From positions 1 to 51,925 of the forward strand of contig JBAOKB010000072.1 in NCBI GenBank assembly GCA_037044905.1: DNA of 51,925 nucleotides, given 5' to 3'. This DNA comes from Hortaea werneckii (Eukaryota > Ascomycota > Dothideomycetes > Mycosphaerellales > Teratosphaeriaceae). The position numbers and the translations under genes were made by a program. Below, one piece after another: positions 21,193 to 31,511 of this stretch; within the stretch, counting starts at the first letter, position 1; the number at the start of each line of letters is the position of its first letter. The notes under the pieces were generated by a model that was not told the DNA's origin, ran no database searches, and saw only the letters and a list, made by a program, of their open reading frames with translations.

Positions 21193-22839
21193 TCAACGTC
21201 TGATGCAGGCTTTGCATTCGACACAGACAGCTTCCCTACTCATAAAAGGTGCTTTAATAGGTTCCACCTGCAAATCCGCAATATAGTAGACACTGACGTA
21301 CAGTGCAGTATATGCCAGTATGGCCTCTTGTGCAAAGAAGCGCCCAGCGCACATGTGTACACCGCTTCCCCAGAGTACGAACGCAGCACGCTGCGCCTGG
21401 GACATCCAGTACGGTTGAGTGACATCAAACCTCTTTGGGATCTGCTAAGAAGCTGCGTCGTCAAATCGCTTAGGACGAAAGTCCTCGTGATCGCCACCCC
21501 AAAGCTCCAAGGCATCGACCATGCCGGCAGATATCAATGTAATCACATCGTTTTCCTTGAGCTCATACGACATTCCATTGGTAGGATCGACGAGCGTCGC
21601 GTCGTTTTGCACAATGCGAAAGGTGGGTTGTGTAGAGCTAAGACGTAAGACCTTTACAAGGCAAGTGAAGAGAGTCGGGCAACCCCGATTCAAAGCGGTA
21701 GTGTCGATGGTACAAGACCGGGTGCTCTAGCCATAACTCCGATCTTTATCCACATTAAGGTAGCTGTCGACTTCCGCCCGCACTCTTGCAAGCAGGTCTA
21801 GCCGAGAGAAGATATAGTATACCATCCAGAAAGCTGTGCTCGTAATGGGACCGATGGCGGAGAAAGCCAAGCCCAGACCTCTATCGGACATGATCGATGT
21901 GCCAAGATTATGGCATGCGTCGTACTGGCACTTAATGAAGGATGCTAAGTGTTGGAAACCATCGCGCTCCGTGTAGTTCTTCAGGCCTGTAGCAACTTCG
22001 ACCGCGCAGAGTTGGCTTTTCGAGCGGTTAACCCTGGTATTGGAAGAGCGAACAAATTCAAGGCGCCTTCCTCAAAATCCTCCATCGCAGCCCAGTAGAC
22101 GGTAAGATCAGGGCAGAAAGGATGTCAAGCTCCCCAGAAAGCTCGAGCAATTGCCGTGGAGAACTCGGTTCGAATGTGTTTCCAGAGTAATATAACGTTG
22201 CCGTCACTTGGGGAGTTGAGATGTGAATGAACATCGACTAGCACTCTGTCCGTGAAGCGTAGGAGTAGATCGTCTAGCTTGGAGCCAGGACGTGGATTTT
22301 TAACAAATTGCCCACGAGCCATCTGCAAAGCGCTCGGTTTGCTCTTCTCCTTGCGGGTGAAAGAATGACTAGTACCCTCAAAAGCAGCCATTGCCTCCTT
22401 ATCAAACAAGAAGATGCGACGCGCGACATCGACAATGATAGCATTGAATGAGAATGATTTATAATCCTTCTGCACTGCATGGACCATGTGAGGCGAAGCA
22501 ACCATATGGTACGACCTCCTGGCGATAGGTAAGGTGAAGATCGGGAGTCCGGTAGTGCGACTGTATTGTCAATATATAAGCTTCGCACAGGGAGAGGAGA
22601 ACGTACTGCAGCGCTCTAAGGTATTCTGTCCCCTCGAAAATTATGCGCAGCAGATGTCCGACAAACGGGATCTCCGACTGTAGTCTTGGGGGCTGACTTA
22701 GGACTGTTGTGCAGTGCGATTTGATTTGAAGTAGACTTGAGAATAGAGAGACTAGGAGGATAATGAAGGAACTAAGCTCATACACAAGCCATGACAAGTA
22801 TCCTCCAACAGCATGGAGGACGACAAATGGTATATACAT
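21193..22839 (-). pseudogene. Cytochrome P450 pseudogene
   Basis: A P450 can be followed from an N-terminal membrane segment (ATG at 22839, MYIPFVVLHAVGGYL) through PPRLQSEIPFVGHLL, a 46-nt intron (22561-22606, GTACGT...TACAG) and GLPIFTLPIARRSYH. It continues to an ExxR-like helix (LRLSSTQP; the Glu is Lys here) and the heme loop WGSGVHMCAGR at about 21340-21370. The frame is broken by TGA at 22125-22127, a frameshift near 21983-22010, and TAG at 21727-21729 and 21445-21447. Both TAGs are explained by CAG-to-TAG, a RIP-type change. The layout resembles CYP7/CYP8-like fungal P450s. The several lesions make a sequencing error unlikely as the sole cause. It lies about 6 kb from the RIP block. 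Confidence 0.85.
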
Positions 22840-23509
22840 AGATAGTGGCTTCCAGTCTAATGTAACTAATGTGATCAAGAGAAGCGATGGCAGATATCAG
22901 AGACTTTAAAATGATTGCCAGATTTAATCGCACGACAACGCTTACTGTTCAGTTCCATCGTAGGTCGCCTAAATAGCCGAGATCCATGGTCCTCAACACG
23001 AATTCTGTCGAATGTATACGGCCTGGACTGTTGTTCTGTACGCCCCATGATCCTTCTGGGCTTTGTAATTAGTTAAAGCTTCACCGGTCAATTTCATCGC
23101 TTGAATGAGTTGCATTATCATGCATAGGCCTCTGCTTTTTCCTCCGGCTAAAAAGGTCAGAGATCGGCTCCAGATGCTCTGGGAAGTCCACTCGTCCGCA
23201 TCGCTCCCTCGGCAAGACAGCGGCATTCGATTGCGAAGGCTCCGTCCCGCGCTGTTCCTGCTGACAGTCTATTTAATGGCCCATCATTGTAGATCAGATC
23301 GGGAACGAGCGGTGATAGATGCGATCTCGTGAAGACATCTAGTGTGTCCAATGCTTTTGATGGTATGTCATATACGCAACATACGTTCCGCCTCTCGGTG
23401 CTAGGCGGTATATGCTCAATCGAGGTACGAAGAGCGATGCGCGATGCGGGTATTGAGCACCATTGCGGCACGTGGCCAAGTCAGCTCGAAAAGAGATCCT
23501 CTCGCGATA
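22840..23509. other. Intergenic, no supported gene
   Basis: Only short frames without domain character occur between the P450 pseudogene and the DUF3632 gene. I see no repeats or RNA genes. Confidence 0.4.
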
Positions 23510-24367
23510 TTATTGCTTCGTACCAGTAGATTCGCGCTCGATTGCAGCCATCCTATCCGCGGCTTCCCTGGCTACTTTCCTCGTCTCAGGATCCAGAATT
23601 TGGTCCTGTGTTCCAAGGTATTGGAACCTGGAGCGCCACAGCTGCCATCTTTCGTAACAGAAGCCGCGCTTGCCTTGCCACATCGGCCCCCCTCTACATG
23701 GTGCCTTTCTCGGGTATTCATGATCCCAGTCATAGACTTGATCTCCGGTAACGCGGATCCAGGCAGCCGCTGCAGGAATCCAGGCCTCCAAGGGCTGCTC
23801 TGGACGTACACTATCTGCTGGAATCTCGAGGGCAGCTCGCATAGTCCATAATGCAAAGAGAGCGAACTTGAAGGCCGGTAGGCGAGTCTTCGATAACATA
23901 GCAACAAAGAGGTTCAAGTTTGTAAGCTGTCTAATGAGCTCGCTGGAAGAGACATTAAGTCGAGCAGGTGGTGCTAGTTGTCTTTGTTCATCGGTCGGGA
24001 TATGAAAACCGTTGTATTCTGTCTCGTTCAAATCCCAATATAGGGTCGGCATGCGATGCCAGATTGGCATGCCGTACAGAGTCAGCGGCGATCCATGCTC
24101 ATCCACAGCATCTGGAAGCTGAGCAATCTTTACTAAAACATCGACCAGTTGTTCGATATGATCTGGCATTTCCTTGGCGCAGATGATGACCGTGGCCCAA
24201 ATGAGACCAATCCCGCCCGCAAGGTCATCTTCCGAGGTACCTTGCGAGAGTGCAACCAATGCGAGTCCGTCTGCTGTCTCTTGTGTGGAAGCCTTGCCAT
24301 CGAACAGCTGCTTCAGGACAGAGAGGTGTCTACTGTAGCCCGACCAGTCCAGCGGTGCACGACTCAT
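23510..24367 (-). CDS. DUF3632 family protein
   Basis: This is a 285-aa protein. I take the ATG at 24367 (MSRAPLDW); the frame is open further upstream to 24442 but has no ATG there. The mid-part NLNLFVAMLSKTRLPAF followed by an F-ALW-MRAALE helix, and the C-terminal AAAAWIRVTGDQVYDW, match the fungal DUF3632 pattern of alpha-helical proteins of unknown function, abundant in accessory regions of Pezizomycotina. There is no signal peptide or catalytic motif. It is a single exon. It sits between the P450 pseudogene and the start of the lipid-type gene group, divergent from the phosphatidyltransferase at 24703. Function unknown. Confidence 0.8.
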   Translation of the reverse strand: MSRAPLDWSGYSRHLSVLKQLFDGKASTQETADGLALVALSQGTSEDDLAGGIGLIWATVIICAKEMPDHIEQLVDVLVKIAQLPDAVDEHGSPLTLYGMPIWHRMPTLYWDLNETEYNGFHIPTDEQRQLAPPARLNVSSSELIRQLTNLNLFVAMLSKTRLPAFKFALFALWTMRAALEIPADSVRPEQPLEAWIPAAAAWIRVTGDQVYDWDHEYPRKAPCRGGPMWQGKRGFCYERWQLWRSRFQYLGTQDQILDPETRKVAREAADRMAAIERESTGTKQ

Positions 24368-24702
24368 GGTGATGACAGAGGGGAGTCCATCGGCACGATG
24401 ACATGCGACAACGCTCTGTACACGGTTGTCATTTGTCACCACAATTGGACATGAGAGCTTAGATCCCTCGTTTCGAAGAAAAAGACAACTTGTGCGCTGT
24501 CTTTGACGGACCTTGTAATCGTATCAAGGTTGAAGACCGAGGGGCAAGTATGACGTATGTTCAACGAGGTGAGAAAGGTGAAGAATTCGTCGGTGTCCTC
24601 AATCTTGTTTATGGAAGACCTTGTCTGTAACAAAAGTTGTCAAAAACGACAATACGGCCGCATATTTGGGATGGTGGATTGCCCCAAGTACTACTGGGGA
24701 GA

Positions 24703-25383
24703 ATGCTGGACATCACGCTGCGGCCGCTCAAGGACCAAGTCTTTGATCCGCTCTGCTCTCTCATTCCACAATCAATTACACCAGGCCACTTGACTTCTGC
24801 CGCTTTCGTTACTGGGTTGCTATCTTGCGTAGCGGTAGCACAGCAAGCTCCATTCACAGCTGTATTGCTATGGCTCTTGAATCGCGCTCTCGACTGCTTG
24901 GATGGCGCCATTGCCCGGCAGAGGAACCAGTCAACCGACTTAGGAGGCTTCTTGGATCTTCTGGGTGACTTTGTCATCTACTCTCTCATTCCCATCTGTT
25001 GCGCTCTGGGTGGCGGGACAGATGAGTTGTCAGTGTCCCAAACGCAACGACTGTGGGCGGCGGTGGCGTTCTCAGAGGCGAGCTTTCACGTCAACAACTT
25101 TGTACTATTCTACATTGCCGCTATAACGGAGAAGCAGAAAGCGGCAAATGCTGTGTCAGATGAGAAGTCTAAGACCACTGGGACGGGGGAGAAACGGGTG
25201 AAGGAATTGACGAGCTTGTCCATGAAGCCCGCGCTAGTAGAAGGGGCGGAGAGTGGACTGATCTTTACCGTGATGCTCATTAAGCCGGAATGGACGCAGG
25301 TACTCTGTTGGATGCTGACGGGGGGCGTGGCGATAGGAACGGTCCAGCGGGTGGTATGGGTGGTTGATGTCCTTCAGAAGTAG
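24703..25383 (+). CDS. CDP-alcohol phosphatidyltransferase family protein
   Basis: The product is 226 aa from the first in-frame ATG; the open frame extends to 24637 but only with a TTG. The complete family signature D-x2-D-G-x2-A-R-x8-G-x3-D-x3-D is present: D64, D67, G68, A71, R72, G81, D85, D89. It lies at the end of a membrane segment, followed by further hydrophobic helices (FVIYSLIPICCAL; VNNFVLFYIAAI; a C-terminal pair). Enzymes of this family transfer a phospho-alcohol from a CDP-alcohol or CDP-diacylglycerol in the ER or mitochondrial membrane to make phospholipids. The substrate is not evident. The length is at the short end for the family, so an upstream exon is possible. It heads the group of lipid-type genes running to 33.8 kb. 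Confidence 0.85.
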   Translation: MLDITLRPLKDQVFDPLCSLIPQSITPGHLTSAAFVTGLLSCVAVAQQAPFTAVLLWLLNRALDCLDGAIARQRNQSTDLGGFLDLLGDFVIYSLIPICCALGGGTDELSVSQTQRLWAAVAFSEASFHVNNFVLFYIAAITEKQKAANAVSDEKSKTTGTGEKRVKELTSLSMKPALVEGAESGLIFTVMLIKPEWTQVLCWMLTGGVAIGTVQRVVWVVDVLQK

Positions 25384-25545
25384 GCGAGACGGGCTTTCAT
25401 CTCGCGAATGGATGACGTGAGAGATATCGCATACCATGTTCCTGTCAAGCCCTTCGAGCAGTATTATTATGTACTTTATTACGAGCCATATCTCACCATC
25501 CTCATTGCTCCTGCTTGCTAGTGCTCTTTTACGCTCCCGTCATTC

Positions 25546-25980
25546 CTACAGCGAAGGCTGCTGCACGCCATCGGCCAGAACCGCCTTCTTCTTCAACGTA
25601 TCCACCATCTTGGTTGCATCGCCAGCGCACTCCGCAAGCTCTGCTGGATCCATGACCTGTCTAATATCCTTCTCGTCCGTCTGGCCCTTCGCCAAGACCG
25701 TCGGGTATCTGATCTGCTCTTGATCGATCCAGCTCTTGACCCCAGACTCGATCTCGTCCCGATGCCATTGAGCCACCTTCCATCCTTGCGCTTCAATGTC
25801 TCCCTTGGCTTTCTGCCATCCTGGAACTTCTGATAGCGACAGGCCGCCGTGAGTGATGTCGCAAGCAGCACAGGCTGGGTCGGGTCCTGAAGAGGACAGC
25901 TTCCGGTAAGCGTACTGGAGCTTGCCGCGGATAGTGCTATCGGCGTTGTAGATGATGATCAGTTGTTTGGAGGCCGACAT
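25546..25980 (-). CDS. Small conserved hypothetical protein
   Basis: This is a single-exon protein of 144 aa with an ATG at 25980. The N-terminus LIIIYNADSTIRGKL and a Cys pair (CAAC, followed by DITHGG) around residue 37-40 match a family of small uncharacterised proteins found in bacteria and fungi that start with a hydrophobic strand plus YNAD/N and carry a CxxC. No known catalytic motif, signal peptide or membrane segment is seen. It is convergent with the phosphatidyltransferase, whose stop lies 162 bp away. Function unknown. Confidence 0.75.
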   Translation of the reverse strand: MSASKQLIIIYNADSTIRGKLQYAYRKLSSSGPDPACAACDITHGGLSLSEVPGWQKAKGDIEAQGWKVAQWHRDEIESGVKSWIDQEQIRYPTVLAKGQTDEKDIRQVMDPAELAECAGDATKMVDTLKKKAVLADGVQQPSL

Positions 25981-26357
25981 GATGAGCTTGCAGCGGTCTT
26001 GTCGATTTGGCGATAGGTGCTGATGGTGGCCTGTGCGGGTATGGAGTAGTGTGAGAGTAGCCCAGCTGGGAGATGTGTACAGTATTTACCTATCTAGGTA
26101 GCTATCGGTATCAAAAGCCAAGAACTACGTCGATGAGATGTACTTTGAAACTCTAATTAAACCACTTGGTTTGATTGAAGGCAGAAAAACAAGAGCCATA
26201 ACCATAAATGATCCATAATGACGATATCCAGGCTGAGCGTAAGAGAACTCAATACGTGACATGAGCGATCATGGCACGAAACGAACAGGACAATGCACCC
26301 ATTTGAAATGAATTCTCAGAGATGTTCAAGAGATGTGGTACATGATATTCGCTCGTT
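25981..26357. promoter_or_regulatory. Intergenic, upstream of the 144-aa gene
   Basis: No gene is seen. TACCTATCTAGGTA at 26087-26100 is a near-palindrome related to the TACCTAGGTA sites at 17172, 31368 and 34229. It lies 107 bp upstream of the ATG of the 144-aa gene. Confidence 0.4.
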
Positions 26358-27404
26358 CTAACTACCAATACGCCATCTCTCACTCACAGCCTCCCAAGCG
26401 TCATCGCACCAATTGAAATAAGGTTCCATTCCCGTCTCGCCCTCGCGATGATGGGCAGCATGCTTTCTTGCACCGCCACCCCACCCAGCAGGCAGGATCT
26501 TGTCATACGCCCACGGTAGATCAAGTCCAGAGTGGATTTCAACCAACAGCCAAACAAAGATTGGTACGAAAAGCGTCCGAGTCAAGACATGGCTGCCGAT
26601 GATGTTCAGACTGAAATTCGCAAGCAAGACCAGCCCTAACCGCTCGAACACATGGAGCTGGTTGGTGATCTGAGGGTGCATTTCACCATGTTTATGATGA
26701 GGCTTATGCCACGCCTTCAGGCCCGGGATAATATGCATCGACAGGTGGAAGGCGAAGAAGAGCGCATCATACAGCACCAAGCTCGTGACCAGCTCTAGTG
26801 CGAGTCTCTGACTACTTGGTGCCTCCAGAGGGAGAGCGCGCTTGGTCTGCAGAGGGGAGCTGAAGCTGAAGTTGTGCACTGACGGGACCAGGAAATGCGC
26901 TTTGTGTAGACTTAACTTATCGGCGTCGAGCATTGATGGGACGTCGTAGTTCCCGCTTCTTAGCATATCTTCAAGTGGTACACCCGCGAACTTCTTGATC
27001 ATAAGAAGATCCAGAGTCAGGAGTGGTGCGACATATACCAGCGCCTCCATCCCTCTCCGAGCTGGTCGCCTCATTCCTTTTGGCTTCTTCGGCGGTTCCT
27101 TCTCGCTGGTTTCCTGTTGTCCGCGAGCGGCGACTTCGTCATGCTGATGAGCAAGTCTCCATTCTGGGTGTCTCATAAATGCGACAGTAAGTGGGACTTC
27201 GATGGCAGCATAGCAGAAGACGGTCCAGAAAGTCTCAAAAGTCGAGCTGCGGTATGGGCCTGATTGGCGGAGGTAATCCCATGTCTGGTTGAGAAAAGGT
27301 TGGAAGACACCAGGGAAGAAAACCGCAACACTGAGAGTTGCAAGAATGGCGACTCGAGCTCCGATAATTGAGAAGCCGCTTGTATGGTCAGTCCGGGAAG
27401 CCAT
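26358..27404 (-). CDS. Fatty acid hydroxylase / sterol desaturase superfamily protein
   Basis: This 348-aa single-exon protein starts at the ATG at 27404 (the codon before it is GTG). All three di-iron histidine boxes of the superfamily are present: H220-x3-H224 (HLSMH), H233-x2-HH237 (HKPHH) and H315-x2-HH319 (HAAHH). Hydrophobic segments lie near 17-35, 58-78, 121-137, 203-225 and 255-290, as expected of an ER membrane oxygenase. A basic cytosolic stretch (PPKKPKGMRRPARR) lies near residue 105-117. Family members hydroxylate or desaturate sterols, fatty acids or sphingoid bases using O2. The substrate is unknown. It is divergent from the FAD monooxygenase at 27816 across a 411-bp shared upstream region, consistent with co-regulation. 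Confidence 0.9.
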   Translation of the reverse strand: MASRTDHTSGFSIIGARVAILATLSVAVFFPGVFQPFLNQTWDYLRQSGPYRSSTFETFWTVFCYAAIEVPLTVAFMRHPEWRLAHQHDEVAARGQQETSEKEPPKKPKGMRRPARRGMEALVYVAPLLTLDLLMIKKFAGVPLEDMLRSGNYDVPSMLDADKLSLHKAHFLVPSVHNFSFSSPLQTKRALPLEAPSSQRLALELVTSLVLYDALFFAFHLSMHIIPGLKAWHKPHHKHGEMHPQITNQLHVFERLGLVLLANFSLNIIGSHVLTRTLFVPIFVWLLVEIHSGLDLPWAYDKILPAGWGGGARKHAAHHREGETGMEPYFNWCDDAWEAVSERWRIGS

Positions 27405-27815
27405 CACTGCTGCAAAAGATGATTAAGTCCGACGGTTTTAGTGCGGTATTGTTGATACGGAATGGCGAGCTGAGTAGCCTAGAACTCAAGGCCGCATACC
27501 GTCAGTGTACCTGTCGTGTACGATAACAAGTGAAGATTCCAACGTTGTTTGTGAAGTACACATCTACGAACATGGTGCCTACCACTACATCGACTCCGAG
27601 ACTACATGATGATTTGAGATCGGGTGTTCAAGGTGGCAATGACATGAACGCGCGCAAGTGCAAAGTGTGTGCCAAATTTCTTGGCGCAAACCCTTCAGAG
27701 GATCGACCTCGGACCAGCAAAACAGTTGGAAATTCGGCTGCGGCCGACACAAAGTAAGGGACATGACCCATCTTGTGCTACACGTTCGGAGGTAGTACCA
27801 AGATCCGCAAGGGCG
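27405..27815. promoter_or_regulatory. Bidirectional upstream region of hydroxylase and FAD monooxygenase
   Basis: These 411 bp lie between two divergent ATGs. No further gene is supported, although the monooxygenase frame is open upstream to 27669. No clear binding site was recognised by eye. Confidence 0.5.
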
Positions 27816-29567
27816 ATGGCAGGCCGGAATGCAGCGGCTGCAGGTCAGCCTTGCGATGTAATCATCATTGGCGCCGGGATATACGGCATCCAATCCGCTC
27901 GGACCTATTTGGAGATCCATCCTTCGGCCAATGTGGTGATACTGGAAGCCAGCAACAGCATTGGAGGGGTCTGGAGTCCCGAACGAGTGTACGATGCTTT
28001 CTGGACGCAAACGCCATTGGGCATCCTTGGTTTCTCCGACCAAGAGATGCACCATGTGGCCAAGGACGAATGCTATTACGATTTCTTCAAGGCAAGGCAT
28101 GCATCGGCCTACTTGAAGCGGTATTGCGATAATCATGTCTACAATGGAATTTCAATCAAAGATCGCGTGATCATGCATTCGAACGTTACAAGCGTCCACA
28201 AAGAAGACGGCGAATGGCATATCTCTTGTAACGATGGAAAGCAGGAATACCGAAGCCGGTGTCTATTTGATGCGTCTGGCTTGACGAGTACACCGAACTG
28301 GCCGAATCTGCCGGACAAGGACAAATTTACCGGACGAATCCTTCATCATGTTGATTTTGCAACGTTCGAGCGAGAACAGTCTTCCAGCTCAGAAAAGCCG
28401 AAGCGGATTGCGGTTATGGGTGGCGCCAAATCAGCAGCGGACGTTGCGTACTCTTGCGCAAAGGCAGGTATGGAAGTCACTTGGATCATTCGCCGCTCAG
28501 GATCGGGACCAGCCGCACTGGTCTCTGCCAAAGGAGCCTACGGGTATGCAAACTCAAACGAGTTGTCCTATACCCGTGTGACATCTCTGTTCATCTCCAG
28601 CATATTCTCGCCCGCAATGGGCTACAACTGGTTGATCAATTGGTTGAACCAATCTCGTCCTGGCCAGTGGATTATGCGTAAGCTGTGGGCTCAGTCGCAG
28701 GACGAGGCGGCTCAGGAAGCCGACTACGACAGGCCGGATGGGAAAGCAAACGGGTTCCATTTGCTTAAGCCTGATACTGAACTCTTTTGGCAGAACGACA
28801 GCACGGGTGTCAATCAGCGCAAAGACTTCTTTGACATCATCGCGAGGAACGTCAAGGTCGTTCGAGAAGACATCTCCCATCTGGACGGGGATTCAATCGT
28901 ACTCCGAGACGCCGCCTCCTCCCGTGTCGCCGCTGATGTGCTTATTTGCGCAACAGGTTGGAAGCTGGCCCATCCTTACTACAGCGAGAGCTTAGCTGCT
29001 GAACTCGGATTGCCAGTCAGGAACCATCTTCTTGATCCAGCGACCAAGACCCACTGGTTGAAAATGGAACGCCAGGCCGAGCCGGAAGTGCTGAAGCGCT
29101 TCCCGCTTTTGGACAGCGAATGGGCGCATAAGCAATCTGCCTTCCCCCGCTACACAGAGACCACCGAGACCCCCTTTAGATTGTGGAAGTCAATGGTACC
29201 GCCATCAGATCCCAGCCTCATCTTCCTTGGCAAGCTCATGCTGGGCAATCACTTCCGTGATGCGGAGATCCAGTCTTTGTTTGCTTGCGCCGTTGTCGAT
29301 GGTAGGGCTAAACTGCCCGATCGCCCCACAATGGAGTACGACATCGCCCGCAAGACCGTTTGGTGCCGTCGCAGATACCTCCGGAAGGGTCTCAGCGGCA
29401 ATTGGTTCTACTGGGATACTATTCCCTACCACGACGATCTCCTGGCCCATCTTGGCCTGAGCTCGCATCGCGGACGTTCATGGACCCAGGATCTTTTTAG
29501 ACCCGCTTTCTCGAAAGATCTTGCCGGTCTTTTGCCCGAATATAAAAGCAGCCCTGGAAAAGCATAG
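27816..29567 (+). CDS. FAD-dependent monooxygenase (FMO / Baeyer-Villiger-like)
   Basis: The product is 583 aa from the ATG at 27816, which places GAGIYG (residues 19-24) at the usual distance from the N-terminus; an open frame reaches 27669 but encodes nothing family-like. The FAD-binding strand is DVIIIGAGIYG, followed by the acid-ended strand VVILEA and SIGGVW. A second dinucleotide (NADPH) fold has MGGAKSA near 201-207. A late ATGW motif (LICATGWK) is typical of flavin monooxygenases. The canonical FxGxxxHxxx(Y/F/W) motif is not evident; TGRILHHVDF sits in its place. Family members oxygenate N, S or ketone carbons. It is convergent with the MFS gene (76 bp between stops) and divergent from the hydroxylase. 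No membrane anchor is clear. Confidence 0.88.
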   Translation: MAGRNAAAAGQPCDVIIIGAGIYGIQSARTYLEIHPSANVVILEASNSIGGVWSPERVYDAFWTQTPLGILGFSDQEMHHVAKDECYYDFFKARHASAYLKRYCDNHVYNGISIKDRVIMHSNVTSVHKEDGEWHISCNDGKQEYRSRCLFDASGLTSTPNWPNLPDKDKFTGRILHHVDFATFEREQSSSSEKPKRIAVMGGAKSAADVAYSCAKAGMEVTWIIRRSGSGPAALVSAKGAYGYANSNELSYTRVTSLFISSIFSPAMGYNWLINWLNQSRPGQWIMRKLWAQSQDEAAQEADYDRPDGKANGFHLLKPDTELFWQNDSTGVNQRKDFFDIIARNVKVVREDISHLDGDSIVLRDAASSRVAADVLICATGWKLAHPYYSESLAAELGLPVRNHLLDPATKTHWLKMERQAEPEVLKRFPLLDSEWAHKQSAFPRYTETTETPFRLWKSMVPPSDPSLIFLGKLMLGNHFRDAEIQSLFACAVVDGRAKLPDRPTMEYDIARKTVWCRRRYLRKGLSGNWFYWDTIPYHDDLLAHLGLSSHRGRSWTQDLFRPAFSKDLAGLLPEYKSSPGKA

Positions 29568-29642
29568 ATGACGTAACGAATAGATATAGAAGGATACAGT
29601 CTTTAGACTTTGTTGCTAGGTTCGGCGACACGCAGATGTTGT

Positions 29643-31202
29643 CTAGATAGCAGCGTACACGATGCTGGCAACAAATAGAGCTATCACGAGTGCAGCGAGT
29701 ACAAGTAAAGCTGCGAAGAGAGCTGCTCGCCGTCGCCTTGACACTGGCTTTTCAAGCTGTACGCCATAAGCAATATCAGCCTTTAAAGGCCTTGTAGCAG
29801 CAAGGAAGCCGAAGCCAGCCACCCAATAGCACACCGTGATGATCGCAGCCAAAACAATCTGTGAGTCCTTCGTATACTGCTCACTACCAGGGTCTAAACC
29901 TCTTAGCGCAAGACCAATGATTTCGGGGCCAGAGGAGTAAATGAGTACTTGTATCGCCGCCCAAATCGCCAGCCCAAACGTCTTATGTTTTGGTGGCAAG
30001 AGCAAGGCAATTAGTCCATTGATAGCTCCGAGCCAAAGTTCCGCTGTCAAGTAAACCATGCTCATCGTCCCGTATAGAATGCTTGTCCCGCGGTTCTGAT
30101 CGCCATCTGCAATGTCACGGGAGAAGACCATGAGCAAGACGAAAAGACTGCTGACCATGCCGCCGATTCCCGTGAGCCAGAGAGGAGTCGTCTGTGTCCG
30201 CTTCCAGAGCAATGATGTTGAGATGCCACCGGTCAGAACCGCAACGCTCCCAACCACGCCGACAATGATTCCGTAGCGCGATAAAAGTTCGTCCTCAGCC
30301 GAATAGGTGTTGCTCAGGTATGATGGCATGTAATATCCGAAGACATTCCCAGCGAGCTGTCGAATGGAAGCGGACAAGACCAGGAGCCAGAAAGATCGAA
30401 GGCGAACGACATAAGACAGTGTCAATCGCACCTGACGCTTCGCGGATTGGAAGTGCGACGTCGGACCGTCCTCCTTGTAGATACTATCGTCCGTGATCAA
30501 GCCAGCGTTCCGTCCGACGTCTCGAATAACGATCCGCAAAACAACAGCAACGACAAGACCCGTGATCCCAATAGCTCTGAGAGCGATCCGCCAACCGGTT
30601 TCATTGTTCGTAAAAGCCGTGGCGATCTGTCCACTGATTGCTTCGCCAATATACACGCCAACATACAGCACAGCCTCACCGATAAAGACATCTCTCCAAC
30701 CGCCCGCCAAATCCGAGATGATGCTGACGCTTAGGGGCTCGACGCAACTCTGCCCGATTCCCATCCCAATCCTCGCCAGGAGGATCTGCCAGAAATTGTT
30801 GCTGAGCGACTGGAAGATGACACATAGACTCCACCATAGCGCAGCGACGGTGAGGACCCAGACTCTCGCTTTGCCGAAAGTGTCGGCAATGTAAGCGATG
30901 GGGATGGCGGCCAGGGCGTAGACGATTCCAGTTGCATATCCAGAGAGGACGCCATATTCGGTGGCGGACAGGCCGATGGAGGTGCTCAGTGGAGTCTGGA
31001 AGTATGAAAGGATGAACTTGTCGTATTGCGCTAGGAAGTAGTTGATGAGTAAAAGTAGTACACAAACGATAGTGTACAATCGTCTTTGTATCGTCTGTGG
31101 CGGCCGAGCATCGATCGGATGCTCTGTACTGCTTTGGCGCTGTTCGGAGTCCGGTGCCAGGCTGCCTTGTACGGCATTTTTCTCATTTGGGACTTGTTTC
31201 AT
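29643..31202 (-). CDS. MFS transporter, Spinster-like
   Basis: This 519-aa single exon has a charged cytosolic N-terminus of about 40 residues and about twelve hydrophobic segments from YTIVCVLLLLINYFLAQYD to the C-terminal LFAALLVLAALVIALFVASI. The first helix ends INYF-x3-YDKFIL, similar to the NY.DR start of Spinster-type transporters. The loop IADTFGKARVW fits the MFS D-x-x-G-[RK]-[RK] motif between helices 2 and 3. RIGMGIGQSCVEPLSVSIISDL resembles helix 4 of the same group. Substrates of Spinster-like carriers include sphingolipids and other amphiphiles; a lipid-like product of the neighbouring enzymes is a reasonable but unproven cargo. It shares a 309-bp divergent promoter with the P450 at 31512. 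Confidence 0.9.
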   Translation of the reverse strand: MKQVPNEKNAVQGSLAPDSEQRQSSTEHPIDARPPQTIQRRLYTIVCVLLLLINYFLAQYDKFILSYFQTPLSTSIGLSATEYGVLSGYATGIVYALAAIPIAYIADTFGKARVWVLTVAALWWSLCVIFQSLSNNFWQILLARIGMGIGQSCVEPLSVSIISDLAGGWRDVFIGEAVLYVGVYIGEAISGQIATAFTNNETGWRIALRAIGITGLVVAVVLRIVIRDVGRNAGLITDDSIYKEDGPTSHFQSAKRQVRLTLSYVVRLRSFWLLVLSASIRQLAGNVFGYYMPSYLSNTYSAEDELLSRYGIIVGVVGSVAVLTGGISTSLLWKRTQTTPLWLTGIGGMVSSLFVLLMVFSRDIADGDQNRGTSILYGTMSMVYLTAELWLGAINGLIALLLPPKHKTFGLAIWAAIQVLIYSSGPEIIGLALRGLDPGSEQYTKDSQIVLAAIITVCYWVAGFGFLAATRPLKADIAYGVQLEKPVSRRRRAALFAALLVLAALVIALFVASIVYAAI

Positions 31203-31511
31203 TGCTCGTTGGAGCCGCGCATTACAAAGACAAGGAAGGTCTATGCGTGGACATCAAGGAATTCCATGATCATCGCTCTGAGTTGTGAAATGCATGCCGG
31301 CTTGGCAGGTACCGAACAATAAGCTCATAAGCTCAATCTATGGCGTCACTAATGCATCCTCGGAGCGTACCTAGGTAACAACGACCATCAGCTATTCCAG
31401 CGCACTGGTTGGCGAGCCAATTCAGTAGTTTGGGATGGAAGAGATGATTCGATTTGGAGTTCAAGTCTTGAACAATTAGTTGAAGCAAACCTTCTCGCAT
31501 TGCAATCAGCC
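31203..31511. promoter_or_regulatory. Bidirectional promoter of MFS and P450 genes with TACCTAGGTA
   Basis: These 309 bp separate two divergent ATGs. The perfect palindrome TACCTAGGTA lies at 31368-31377, roughly midway. It is a candidate regulator site or core element shared by both genes; inference only. Confidence 0.5.

Noticed and set aside
22125..22839. The P450 fragments as separate short genes
   Set aside because: Fragments line up in order along one P450 with one normal intron; the breaks are stops and a frameshift, so a single pseudogene is simpler.
24637..24702. 22-residue N-terminal extension of the phosphatidyltransferase
   Set aside because: It begins at TTG with a stop just upstream; the first ATG is at 24703.
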